Assembly: GCF_018446385.1 (NCBI RefSeq)
Contig: NC_056002.1
Span: forward strand, 11,604,894-11,668,893
Source of the DNA: Zingiber officinale
Lineage: Eukaryota > Streptophyta > Magnoliopsida > Zingiberales > Zingiberaceae
Length of the DNA: 64,000 nucleotides
Reading direction: 5' to 3'
Below, in pieces: positions 23,313 to 34,038 of this stretch. Below the pieces are notes generated by a model. That model was not told the DNA's origin and did not search any database. It was given only the letters and a program-made list of their open reading frames with translations. The position numbers were made by a program, and so were the translations under genes. Numbering within the stretch: position 1 is the first letter of the stretch; each line of letters opens with the position of its first letter.

Positions 23313-25022
23313 TGTTGGTGCAATTTTCAATAGGTCAAGGTTGACCTAATTGACCAAGCGTAAACCTTGGTCATGGTTTCGATGTTTGACAATACAGAAA
23401 GACATGTAGACATGGACAATGCAGGTGCAGTTGTCCATGCGGAGATATACTGATCAGGGTCTGATCAGGTTGGATGAAGAAGAGTCAAGTAGGTCAAGGT
23501 TGACCGGATACTTGACTGGGAAGTCCTAACTGGGATGTTAGGCAGTTCGAAAAGTCCTGGTGAGTGAAGCCAGGCAGTTCGGAAAGTCCTGGTGAGTGAA
23601 GCCAGGCAGTCGGAAAATCCTGGTGAGTAAAGCCATGTGAAAATCCTAGTGAGTGAAGCTAGGTGAAAGTGAAAGTCCTGGTGAGTGAAGCCAGGCAGGG
23701 GAAAGACCTAGTGAGTGAAGCTAGGCAGTTTGGAAGTCCTGGTGAGTGAAGCTAGGCAGATGGAAAGTCCTGGTGAGTGAAGCCAGGCAGTTGGAAAGTC
23801 CCGGTGAGTGAAGCCAGGCAAGGGAAATCCAGATAGGTCAAGGTTGACCAGACATCTGGTGAAAAGTCCAAGCAGGGAGCTTGGCACGAGAAAAGTCCAA
23901 GTATGGAGACTTGGCACGGAAAAGTCCAAGCAGGGAGCTTGGCACGGGAGAAGTCCAAGTATAGAAGCTTGGCATGGGAAGTCAGAGAGAGCTCGGTAGC
24001 TCGGTAGCTCGGTAGCTCATAGCTCGGCAGCTCGCTCTCCGGACTAGGTCAGAGAGGGCTCGGTAGCTCGTTCTCTGGACCGGATGGAGTCGGAGAGGGC
24101 TCGGTAGCTCGGTAGCTCGGTATCCCGGTAGCTCGGTAGCTCGGTAGCTCGTAGCTCGGCAGCTCGGCAGCTCGCTCTCCGGACTAGGTCAGAGAGGGCT
24201 CGGTAGCTCGTTCTCTGGACCGGATGGAGTCGGAGAGGGCTCGGTAGCTCGTAGCTCGGTAGCTCATTCTCTGGACCGGACAAAGTCGGAGAGGGCTCGG
24301 CAGCTCGTTCTCCGGACTAGGTCAGAGAGGGCTCGGTAGCTCGGTAGCTCGGTAGCTCGGTAGCTCGGCTGATTGGTCCCCAAGACCGATCAGAACACTC
24401 CTGGACCTATCAGGAGTGTGCCTGATCGGTCCAGGCCCTAACCGTTGCGACACAACGGCTAGTTTATCTGTCTTCTTCTTCGTAGGTTATATATCAAGGT
24501 CGAGGGCCTCTACAGAAACACCTCTTCTTCCTACTAACTGCGACTTGAGCTTTGCTGAGCTCTCGGTTTGCTGAAGCTTCGCGTGAGCTTCGTGCTGGTT
24601 TTCTAGCTGCTGGAGCCGTGAAGCTGCTGCTTCATCAACGGACTCCGACGAGAAGGCAAGCAAGTGTGTTTACAATTTCTATTGTTCTTGTTTGTTTCCT
24701 CTATTGTTGTACTCCTCTGTTTTGCTGTTGCAAAGACTTTGTGGTGAGATTTCTCCACCCAGAAGGAGTTCATATTAGCCGGTTATCCGGGGTCTCATCC
24801 ACCGACGGATTGATAGGCTTCGTCCACCTTACGGACACGCCGAGGAGTAGGAGTATCATCTCCGAACCTCGTTACATCCATCGAGTTTGAGGTTTACCTT
24901 CTTACTTTTCGTTTCTACGGTTTCATTTCCGCTGCGCTAACCCTAATCGTAGGAAGAAACGCGAAGGATTTGGGGCGGCTATTCACACCCCCCCTCTCTA
25001 GCCGCGACCATCGATCCTAACA
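23313..25022 (+). repeat. 5' LTR of the gag-only element
   Basis: 1710 bp, from TGTTGGTGCAA to CGATCCTAACA. Parts in order: the LTR start; a tandem array of AAGTCCTGGTGAGTGAAGCC-type units (about 23526-23830); CCAAGC..GCTTGG units (23866-23975); an array of nine-base CGGTAGCT units (about 23990-24370); GATCGGTC palindromes (24370-24435); and a TATA-like TTATATATC (24487-24495). The end carries the GGGGCGGCTATTCACACCCC block. Confidence 0.92.
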
Positions 25023-25024
25023 AG

Positions 25025-25040
25025 TGGTATCAGAGCCAGG
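25025..25040 (+). other. Primer-binding site (initiator Met-tRNA type)
   Basis: TGGTATCAGAGCCAGG lies two bases after the 5' LTR. It is the standard plant copia primer-binding site, complementary to the 3' end of initiator methionine tRNA. Confidence 0.92.
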
Positions 25041-25084
25041 TTGCTCTTCGTCGGATTAACACCCGGGGAAGCACAAGCTAGAGA

Positions 25085-26548
25085 ATGGATCGACTCGGAG
25101 AAGACATCATGATTCCATCCTTCTACGAGTGCTGTGACTTCGCGTATTGGAAGGTAAGAATGAAGTATTTTCTTATGACTAACCTAGCAAATTGGAATTG
25201 TATACAAGTAGGTTTTATTCCTTCGGTGGATAGAAAGGGAGAACTTCTCAAGAAAAAGAAGTGGACGAAAGAACAAATCCACCAATCCACAATCAACGAC
25301 GAGGTAACGAAAATCCTTGAATTTTCATTACCTAGTGATATCTTGTGTAAGATAGGTAGATACAACAATGCCAAGGAGTTGTGGAACAACTTGGTTAAGT
25401 TCCATGAGGAGAGCTCCAATTCAAGTCATGAAGAGGAATCAAGTGAGCCAAGTAGCTCACATCATGGAGGTAAGAAATTAGAAGTTGAGGGCTACTCAAC
25501 ATCTATGGAAGAAGAGGAGGAGAGTTCTTCTTCAAGATTGGTGCAAGAAGAAGCTTCTACCTCCGGAAGGGATGAAGAAGAGAGATTACATCCATCCTCA
25601 ACCCTAGGTAACTCAAGCGATTTAATTTCAAGTAAATTACATATAATGTGCTTTGAGTGTAGGGAATATGGGCATTACAAGAGTAAATGTCCAAAGAGGT
25701 TTAGGAAGACTCCACTGGCACCAAAGGTCAAGGAAGCCGGAGTCCCGAAACGCAAGGGCAAGGAGCACGTGGTGTGCTTCCAATGCAAGCGAAGGGGACA
25801 TTATAGAAGTCAATGTCCGAGGGGGAGGCAACCTCACAAGGACAAGAGACCAAGCACATCTATAGGGGGAGCTAAGGCAAACCCTAAGGTATCCTTTAAG
25901 GCACATTCTTGCAATACTAGTAAGATGCATGCTAGTAGTTTGATTGCAATTGACAATAATGATAAGCATGATAATTATAGAAATCGATACACATGCTTAG
26001 GTGCCAAACATGTGAGCCCAGATAAGGATAACACTAGGAAAGCCAACCCTAGGATCAACTCGTCTAAGGTTAAGGGAAACCTAGATAGGAATCCCAAAAC
26101 TACTAGACATATGTCTAGGAGTACCTCAAAGAAAAATGATAAATTAAAGCTTGAGGTATTAGAGAAAGAAAATCAAGTCTTGAGGTCAAGACTTGACTCT
26201 CTAGAAAAGGCTCTTGAGGATTTGACTCTAGGGTCTAGGGGTCAAAAATCCAAGTCCAAGGACAAGAAAAGTTTGGGTCACAAACCTAAGTCCCAAGTGG
26301 TCAAGCCCACTTATCGCAATGTTCCATTCGATTATGGAACAAAATCTAGAGCTAGGAAGACCATCACCAAGGTCACAAGGGGAGTCACCCCTAGAGTTGA
26401 TCTTGATGAGTCCCAAATGACCAAGGTTTCAAAGCCTAGGAGGGTCATTAGGAGGGTTGCTAGGGAAGTCATCCCTAGTGAATATTTAGTGAACCCAATG
26501 AGCTCCAATATGTATTGGGTTCCTAAGAGCGTGATTCCATCACGCTAG
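25085..26548 (+). CDS. Gag-like protein of the non-autonomous element (487 aa)
   Basis: An uninterrupted 487-codon frame beginning 62 bp after the LTR. The N-terminal part (YWKVRMKYFLMTN, then LCKIGRYNNAKELWNNL) is the usual copia gag fold. Two CX2CX4HX4C zinc knuckles follow (CFECREYGHYKSKC at residue 189 and CFQCKRRGHYRSQC at residue 231), separated by a basic linker. A leucine-rich coiled coil (KLKLEVLEKENQVLRSRLDS) lies near residue 360. The C-terminus NMYWVPKSVIPSR resembles NLYWVPKSCLV at the end of the gag at 62301-63758. Gag binds the RNA and forms the particle. No pol domain follows in the remaining 1.8 kb. Confidence 0.85.
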   Translation: MDRLGEDIMIPSFYECCDFAYWKVRMKYFLMTNLANWNCIQVGFIPSVDRKGELLKKKKWTKEQIHQSTINDEVTKILEFSLPSDILCKIGRYNNAKELWNNLVKFHEESSNSSHEEESSEPSSSHHGGKKLEVEGYSTSMEEEEESSSSRLVQEEASTSGRDEEERLHPSSTLGNSSDLISSKLHIMCFECREYGHYKSKCPKRFRKTPLAPKVKEAGVPKRKGKEHVVCFQCKRRGHYRSQCPRGRQPHKDKRPSTSIGGAKANPKVSFKAHSCNTSKMHASSLIAIDNNDKHDNYRNRYTCLGAKHVSPDKDNTRKANPRINSSKVKGNLDRNPKTTRHMSRSTSKKNDKLKLEVLEKENQVLRSRLDSLEKALEDLTLGSRGQKSKSKDKKSLGHKPKSQVVKPTYRNVPFDYGTKSRARKTITKVTRGVTPRVDLDESQMTKVSKPRRVIRRVAREVIPSEYLVNPMSSNMYWVPKSVIPSR

Positions 26549-28376
26549 ATGGTTTAGGGTGTGCCAACCTTACTTGAATAGGTAATTAACCTAATCATGG
26601 CAAAAGGTGGCACTTTAGGATTTTTCAAGGTGTGATCAAGCCTTGAAAATGAAATGAAAAATTATTCCTAAGATAATTAGGATGTGCCAACCACATTTGA
26701 GGAATTTTCTAGAGTCAATGTAGTTGGCACATAGTGATCTAAAAGTCTTGAGGATATGATTTTAGGTCTATTACACTTAGGAATATAGAATTTATGGCAA
26801 AATGATCAAAATTATCAAAAATGGCAACTAAGGCTAGAATTAGGTATTTTCTATACCTTTATGTGCTATCTGCCATATATTGTTTGCCATATGTCATGTC
26901 ATGACATCATATTTATTTTATGATCATTTAAAATGTCATGATAATGCTTAGGTTATTTATATGTCATGCTTTATTTAAGTTTCATACTTTATGCCATGAC
27001 ATCATGACATTGTCACATGTTATTATGTATGATATCATTTTATGCCATGTCATCATTTCTTGCATTTATAATCAATGAAATTGATTTAAGGTTAAAAACA
27101 CAAATTTGATATGGAGATCAAATTGATGTTTAGAAAATGCATGAGACCTTAGTCTAAGATAACCTAAACTCATATCTCACATCAAAATTGACTTGGATGT
27201 ATTTGATACACCTTAGATGTGTGTGAGATATTAGGATGATGAGTTAGGAACAAGGTGCATAGTTCTTGTACCTAGATGAGCCTAATTCAAAATTGGGGAT
27301 CATAGGGAAAGCTTATGTACAAGTCATGTACATTTAGCCCTAAGATTATGATCCTAAATTGAAGGTTTTAAAATTATTTCAAAATTGATTTGAAAAACCT
27401 TGATGAAGCTTTTCTAATGATAGCATTCATCATTGAACAAGGTGATACAAAGATGAGTTAACTTTGAGCTATTTCAAAGACTTGTGAACTTTGTATCAAG
27501 ATTGAAAAATGGAAGCTATTTTCATAGAAAACTATTTTTCCTTGATAGTATATGTTATGAGGAATGTATCCTCAAAGTTTTATAATTTCTGGAATTTTCT
27601 GAAATTTTGTAGGGGTTTCTGAATTTTGGAAGGAAATTCAGAAACTGATATCAGAGGTTGTGGACCAATCAGAAGGGAGTCTGATCGGTCCAGGCAGTTG
27701 TGGATCGGTCACTGTGAGCGATCCAGGGAAGACCTGATCGGTCTGGTGACCGATCAGGGCGTGCCAGTTTCGACTATGCTGTCTGAAATTTCAGCAATGA
27801 AGTTGGAGTTTTGGATTTCTAAAGGGTTGAAACTCTCCAAGACATTGTTGGTGCAATGATCAAGGGGGAGTTGACCTTTAGGGGGAGTTTTACCTATTGG
27901 TCAAGGGGAGTTGACCTTTTGGGGGAGTTGTCATGAGTGATATGGGATTATCACTAAATTGACTATTGACATTAGTATCAAGGGGGAAATTAAGGGTTTC
28001 AATGAAAGGTATGGGACTTTCATTAGGAAGAAACTCTTGACCTTGATTCACTCTTTTTGATGTGTGTCAAAAAGGGGGAGAATGGAGAATGTCTAGAGAA
28101 TGTTCAAGGAAGAACATTGGAGTTAGTGGGAAGAGTTTGTTGATCACAACGAGTGAAGTTGTGAACAACGGTAACTTACTCTTCAGGGGGAGAGTTTGTT
28201 GATGTGTGCCAATAGGGGGAGAATGAAGGGTTTAAGTTAGGCCTTCATTATCTAAGAAGGAGGTTGTCTTCTTAGAAGGAGAATGTAAGGTTGTAACTTA
28301 TGTTTTATTACCTAGTGGCATGAAGAAAGTTGAGGCTATTGGATTAGCCTAACTTAAAGGTATTGTCAAACATCAA
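26549..28376 (+). other. Non-coding interior of the gag-only element
   Basis: No domain of pol. Around 26850-27060 the text is rich in ATGTCATG-like words. At 27660-27770 GATCGGTC palindromes appear that are shared with the LTR. From 27861 to 28386 there are about nine polypurine-tract-like runs (AAGGGGGAG or AGGGGGAG). Confidence 0.6.
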
Positions 28377-28388
28377 AAAGGGGGAGAT
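28376..28388 (+). other. Polypurine tract of the gag-only element
   Basis: An AAAAAGGGGGAGAT run sits immediately before the 3' LTR start at 28389. It primes plus-strand DNA synthesis in LTR elements. Confidence 0.85.
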
Positions 28389-30173
28389 TGTTGGTGCAAT
28401 TTTCAGTAGGTCAAGGTTGACCTAGTTGACCAAGCGTAAACCTTGGTCATGGTTTCGATGTTTGACAATACAGAAAGACATGTAGACATGGACAATGCAG
28501 GTGCAGTTGTCCATGCGGAGATATACTGATCAGGGTCTGATCAGGTTGGATGAAGAAGAGTCAAGTAGGTCAAGGTTGACCGGATACTTGACTGGGATGT
28601 TAGGCAGTTCGGAAAGTCCTGGTAAGTGAAACCAGGCAGTTCGGAAAGTCCTGGTGAGTGAAGCTAGGCAGTTCGGAAAGTCCTGGTGAGTGAAACCAGG
28701 CAGTTCGGAAAGTCCTGGTGAGTGAAGCCAGGCAGTTCGGAAAGTCCTGGTGAGTGAAGCCAGGCAGTCCGAAAATCCTGGTGAGTAAAGGCAGGTGAAA
28801 ATCCTAGTGAGTGAAGCTAGGTGAAAGTGAAAGTCCTAGTGAGTGAAGCCAGGCAGGGGGAAAGACCTAGTGAGTGAAGCTAGGCAGTTTGGAAGTCCTG
28901 GTGAGTGAAGCTAGGCAGATGGAAAGTCCTGGTGAGTGAAGCCAGGCAGTTGGAAAGTCCCGGTGAGTGAAGCCAGGCAAGGGAAATCCAGATAGGTCAA
29001 GGTTGACCAGACATCTGGTGAAAAGTCCAAGCAGGGAGCTTGGCACGAGAAAAGTCCAAGTATGGAGACTTGGCACGGAAAAGTCCAAGCAGGGAGCTTG
29101 GCACGGGAGAAGTCCAAGTATGGAAGCTTGGCATGGGAAGTCAAAGAGAGCTCAGTAGCTCGGTAGCTCGTAGCTCGGCAGCTCGCTCTCCGGACTAGGT
29201 CAGAGAGGGCTCGGTAGCTCGTTCTCTGGACCGGATGGAGTCGGAGAGGGCTCGGCAGCTCGGTAGCTCGGTATCCCGGTAGCTCGGTAGCTTGGTAGCT
29301 CGGTAGCTCGTAGCTCGGTAGCTCGGCAGCTCGCTCTCCGGACTAGGTCAGAGAGGGCTTGGTAGCTCGTTCTCTGGACCGGATGGAGTCGGAGAGGGCT
29401 CGGTAGCTCGTAGCTTGGTAGCTCATTCTCTGGACCGGACAAAGTCGGAGAGGGCTCGGCAGCTCGTTCTCCGGACTAGGTCAGAGAGGGCTCGGTAGCT
29501 CGGTAGCTCGGTAGCTCGGCTGATCGGTCCCCAAGACCGATCAGAACACTCCTAGACCGATCAGGAGTGTGCCTGATCGGTCCAGGCCCTAGCCGTTGCG
29601 ACACAACGGCTAGTTTATCTGTCTTCTTCTTCGCAGGTTATATATCAAGGTCGAGGGCCTCTACAGAAACACCTCTTCTTCCTACTAACTGCGACTTGAG
29701 CTTTGCTGAGCTCTCGGTTTGCTGAAGCTTCGCGTGAGCTTCGTGCTGGTTTTCTAGCTGCTGGAGCCGTGAAGCTGCTGCTTCATCAACGGACTCCGAC
29801 GAGAAGGCAAGCAAGTGTGTTTACAATTTCTATTGTTCTTGTTTGTTTCCTCTATTGTTGTACTCCTCTGTTTTGCTGTTGCAAAGACTTTGTGGTGAGG
29901 TTTCTCCACCCAGAAGGAGTTCATATTAGCCGGTTATCCGGGGTCTCATCCACCGACGGATTGATAGGCTTCGTCCACCTTACGGACACGCCGAGGAGTA
30001 GGAGTATAATCTCCGAACCTCGTTACATCCATCGAGTTTGAGGTTTACCTTCTTCCTTTTCGTTTCTACGGTTTCATTTCCGCTGCGCTAACCCTAATCG
30101 TAGGAAGAAACGCGAAGGATTTGGGGCGGCTATTCACACCCCCCCTCTCTAGCCGCGACCATCGATCCTAACA
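28389..30173 (+). repeat. 3' LTR of the gag-only element
   Basis: 1785 bp and nearly identical to 23313-25022 apart from repeat-number changes in the hairpin array and the CGGTAGCT array. The 75-bp length difference comes from these arrays, as expected of tandem repeats. The end CGATCCTAACA meets the flank GTTTT. Confidence 0.92.
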
Positions 30174-30555
30174 GTTTTAAACTGATTTCCTGATTTTTTT
30201 TTTCTTTGCCATTAACAATATCTCCTTTCTCCAAATATTCTACAAGTCTATAATGTTCAAGTTGTCTAAACTTATCTTTTCTTTTGCATGAAGCACCAGT
30301 AATATTCATAATCATAGTAACATATTGGAAGAAATCACTCACAATTCGATTGCTTTTAATAACTGCAACAACAACTAGTTGAAGTTGGTGAACAAAACAA
30401 TGGACATACCATATAAATGAATTTTCCTTCAATATTAGAGCCTTCAATCCATTATACTCACCTCACATATTTGAAGCTCCATTGTATCCTTGACCTCTCA
30501 ATCTTAATAATAACAACTTATGTTTTGCAAACAATTCATCAATAGCCTTTGATCC

Positions 30556-31966
30556 TGTCTGAGAAGCCTGACAAAACGGAAAGTTGGGAGAAAACCTACT
30601 GCTGATGAAGAATAATACCTGTAGAATACCGATTCGAGAAACCCAAAGCGGATCTAGGAGAATGAAGTCAAAGAATGCCCTCCTTATGCGAAGATCCAAA
30701 GACGAAAGGAAAGCTTTAATGAAGAAAACCGAGATATGGAGCTTCCAAGGCTTCCTACGCACAAGAGACCAACCAACACTATTGTCAGTGACCTAAGACC
30801 GAGGTGGGAATCCCTGACTAGACCCTCCGACGCTCAAGTCAGTGATATCTCTTTTTTGTGTGGAAAACCAAAAAGAAGAAGAAGATGAACAGTAGTTGAA
30901 AACTAGGGTTGTCAGTGTGAGCATCAACGTGAGCATACCTGGCCAACGGAGAGGATTCCCCCTTTTATACCACTTCATATAACCTCCGTAGTCATGAAGT
31001 GGACCCCGGTTTGTTAGAGTTTGTTATGAGATGACGTAAGCCACGTACTTGCAGAAAATGACTTTTAAAAAATCTTTTTTGTACCCCAGATGTACCTTTT
31101 TTGTCATCTAGTACCTGCAGAAGAGTCTAGAAACATTCTTCCTGCCGAGTTAGTCAACCTGTTATACGATTACATAAAGCAAATATTTTCATAAGCTATT
31201 CATAAATATCCTTAAAATGTTTATTCTCGTCCTGTCCTATAAGTTATATTTTATCACCTTTATTTGGTTATCCTGTCTTCACTATGTTGTGGACAACCCG
31301 ATATTATATTATGTTTTGTATCGGTCGGGATTGACCATAGGTTTCGTACAAGCGGGTTATTATTTTTATTTAACACATGTCCTCTTCGTCCGATAATATA
31401 TTATAAATCCTGTACGGTCTTGTAGTTGCTCATTCTCGGACGATCATATACATCCGCCTGATATTAGTCTATATTCGCATGTGCTAGCTCAGACAATCCT
31501 GGCCGATATTGGCCTTTCTTTCTTAAGATATATCCTGACCGATATTAACCTATCCTTTCTTTAAGATATTGTCTCGGCCGGTGTTGACCTATATTTTCTT
31601 AAGTGTGTTAGCTCGTCCGATATTTGCCTATATTTCCTTAAGCATGTTGTCTCGGATGATATTAGCCTACCCTTCTCAAGATGTACTCCGACCGGTATTA
31701 GCCTATCTTTTCTTTAAGGTATTATCCCGACCGGTGTTGGCCTATCTTTTCTTTAAGGTATTATCCCGGCCGGTGTTGGCCTATATTTTCTTAAGCATGT
31801 TACCTCGTCCGATATTTGTCTATATTTCCTTAAGCATGTTATCCCGGACGATATTAGCCTATATTTTCTTAAGCCCGATATCTCGGCCGATATTTACATT
31901 ACTTAATTCTGCTATCTCTTTTCTTTCCCCTTTTCTCCGGGGACCTACTAAAACTAACCCATATCA
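30556..31966 (-). mobile_element. Solo LTR of the Tat/Retand-like family inside the hAT transposase
   Basis: About 1.4 kb separates two neighbouring coding pieces of the hAT transposase. It contains the family block CCTCCGACGCTCAAGTCAGT (about 30824) and a TTTATACC TATA-like site. Its right half carries a long series of CCGGCCGGTATTGGCCTAT-like units (about 31480-31900), roughly ten imperfect copies with varying CCGATATT/CCGGTGTT cores. No target-site duplication is certain, so both borders are approximate. Confidence 0.65.
31480..31900. repeat. Tandem array of about 40-60-bp units in a gypsy solo LTR
   Basis: Imperfect units of the form CTCGGCCGATATTxGCCTAT followed by TTTTCTTAAG recur about ten times. 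The arrangement suggests unequal expansion inside the LTR U3. It produces a repetitive but meaningless open frame on the plus strand. Confidence 0.75.
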
Positions 31967-34038
31967 GTCTTCTTCAAAGAAATAGCAGAAGTGTTAGATA
32001 CATATACAATAGCAAGAAATCTTTCAATAACACATCCATGTTTGTTCACGTATATTAAAACAACTCTCATTTGCTCTTTGACTGAAATATCTCGACATTC
32101 ATCAACCATAAGAGAAAATATATTGTCTTATATTATTAAGAATGACATTTGTGACTTCAACAGCATAAGCTCATGTTAAATCCTTTTGAACTGTTGGAGA
32201 CATCATTTGATTGTTTCCAGAGGCATTTTCATTCATTGTTTTAGCAACCTCGTCATTTCTTTGGGTATACCACTCAATCAATTCAAGAAAATTACCTTTA
32301 TTTGAGAAATTCAATGACTCATCACGTCCACGGAAAGACAAACCTGTTGGTTAGTCCTAGGAAGATCGTACTGGTTCCACTGTATAAAAATTTTGTACAA
32401 GTGTCGAACCTTTCCTAAATAACCTATTGTGTTCTTTAGAAGTTAAATTAGGAATCGCAGATGGAACTTAACATCATTGATTCCAAATTTAACTTATCTA
32501 TTCTTAATGGTTTAGATTTGAATCGCAAGCGGAACTTAACACTATTGATTCAAATCCACCTATGTTATTAATTCCATTAAATATTAATTTCCAAAATTGG
32601 CTTCCAGGACTGTATGACGAGACACATGACCTTCTTGGATATGGTAGCAACCACCACCGCCTAGACAAAGCCTTTTAAGGAAAGCTAATATTTAATTTCC
32701 TTAAATAACTCTAGGTTTAACCAAAAAAAATAATTGAATCACAAATTCAAAAAATAAAATAAAAGAAACACAACTTCGAAACAAATCTGAAAACTCTAGA
32801 ATCATATGTCTCTTGTGTTTGGTATTTCCAAAAATAACTATACAAAGAAAACTAGTATGATGTCGAAAATAATTACTAGTTATACCTTTCTTTGTAAGCA
32901 AATAATCTCTTGATCTTCTATCGTATTCCTCTTCTTATCCCGGACGTTGTGTGGGCAACGATCTACCACGATGAGAATCCACCTAAGTCACCTTCTTCTC
33001 TAAGCAAAATTTGGCCATCATAATTCTCCAAGAGAAGTAGAGGTCCGACCACCACCATCAAGCTCCAAGGGATGCTAGAAACAAAAATTTCTTTCTCTCC
33101 TTCTTCTCCTAGCTAGAACCAGCCACCATTGATTGCTCTTGTGTTGATGCCGCTGACCACAAAGGAGGAAGAGAAGAAAAGAGAAGAAGAAGAGACCCTA
33201 GGGCCGGCCACACCAAGGAGGAAAAGAGAGGAAGAAAAAAAATAGAGTCGTTAGTCATGAAGGCACCTCTACCCCCTCTTTTATAATCCTTGGTCTTGGC
33301 AAATAAGGAAATTTTAATAAAAACTTCCTTAATTCTTTTGCCATGAAAAATAAAATTTAATTAATTAAAATTAAAAATCTTTTCTCACATATCATGGTCG
33401 GCCACTATAAACTCCAAAACAAGGAGAGTTTTAATTAACACAAGAATTAAAACTTCCTAATTTGTTTCCAAAAATTTATAAAATATTTCTCCAATAATTT
33501 TTCCCTTCATGGTGATTTGTAAAAAGGAAATTTTATAAATTAAAATATTTCTTTTAAATATGTGGATGATTTCCAAAAAAGAAAGTTATCTCAAAAAATT
33601 AAAATCTCCTTTCAATCTACAAATAAGGAAAAATATCAAATCTTTTCTTAATCTTTTGTAGAAACTAATAAAAAAAATATTTAATTTTTAAACTCTCTTT
33701 CAAATCATGAACATGGTTAAAAAAGGAAAGTTTTCTTAAAATTAAAATCCACCTTTCAATCTACAAATAAGGAAAGATTTCAAATCTTTTCTTAATCTTT
33801 TGTAGAAAGCTATAAAAGGAAAGATTTAAATTTTAAACTCTCTTTTAAAACCATGGAATCCACATAAGAAAAATTTTTAAAATAAAATTACTTTTTGTTT
33901 TAATAGGGTCGGCCACCTAAGCTTGGGTTCAAGCTAGGGCCGGCCACCTCATGAACCCATGAACCATGCCTTTGGCCGACCCTAGCTAACTTGGTCGGCC
34001 CCTATAGGATGGGTAAGAAGGTGGGTATAGGTGGGTAT

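Larger units (their letters stand above)
23313..30173 (+). mobile_element. Gag-only LTR retrotransposon (TR-GAG-like, copia-type gag), looks structurally whole
   Basis: A complete LTR element of 6861 bp inside the hAT transposase. It has a 5' LTR at 23313-25022, a primer-binding site, one long gag reading frame, a polypurine tract and a 3' LTR at 28389-30173. Both ends are TGTTGG and CTAACA; the flanks are ATTTT and GTTTT, a target-site duplication with one difference. There is no protease, integrase or reverse transcriptase, so it matches the non-autonomous TR-GAG class and would need enzymes from another element. Over the last about 650 bp the LTRs differ at roughly 8 positions by eye (about 1%). 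With a grass-like rate of 1.3e-8 per site per year that is about half a million years. No break is evident in the gag. Confidence 0.9.

Noticed and set aside
23526-23830. CRISPR-like array (regular short repeats)
   Set aside because: Units are contiguous tandem repeats inside a plant LTR with no unique spacers; the genome is eukaryotic.
23708-24283. Repetitive open frames (SFPLPGFTHRDF-like and RATELPSYR-like proteins)
   Set aside because: They are read-outs of the LTR tandem arrays and occur identically in the second LTR (28867-29442).
31569-31985. 138-codon open frame with repeated SRPVLAYLFF
   Set aside because: Direct translation of the tandem array in a solo LTR, not a protein gene.
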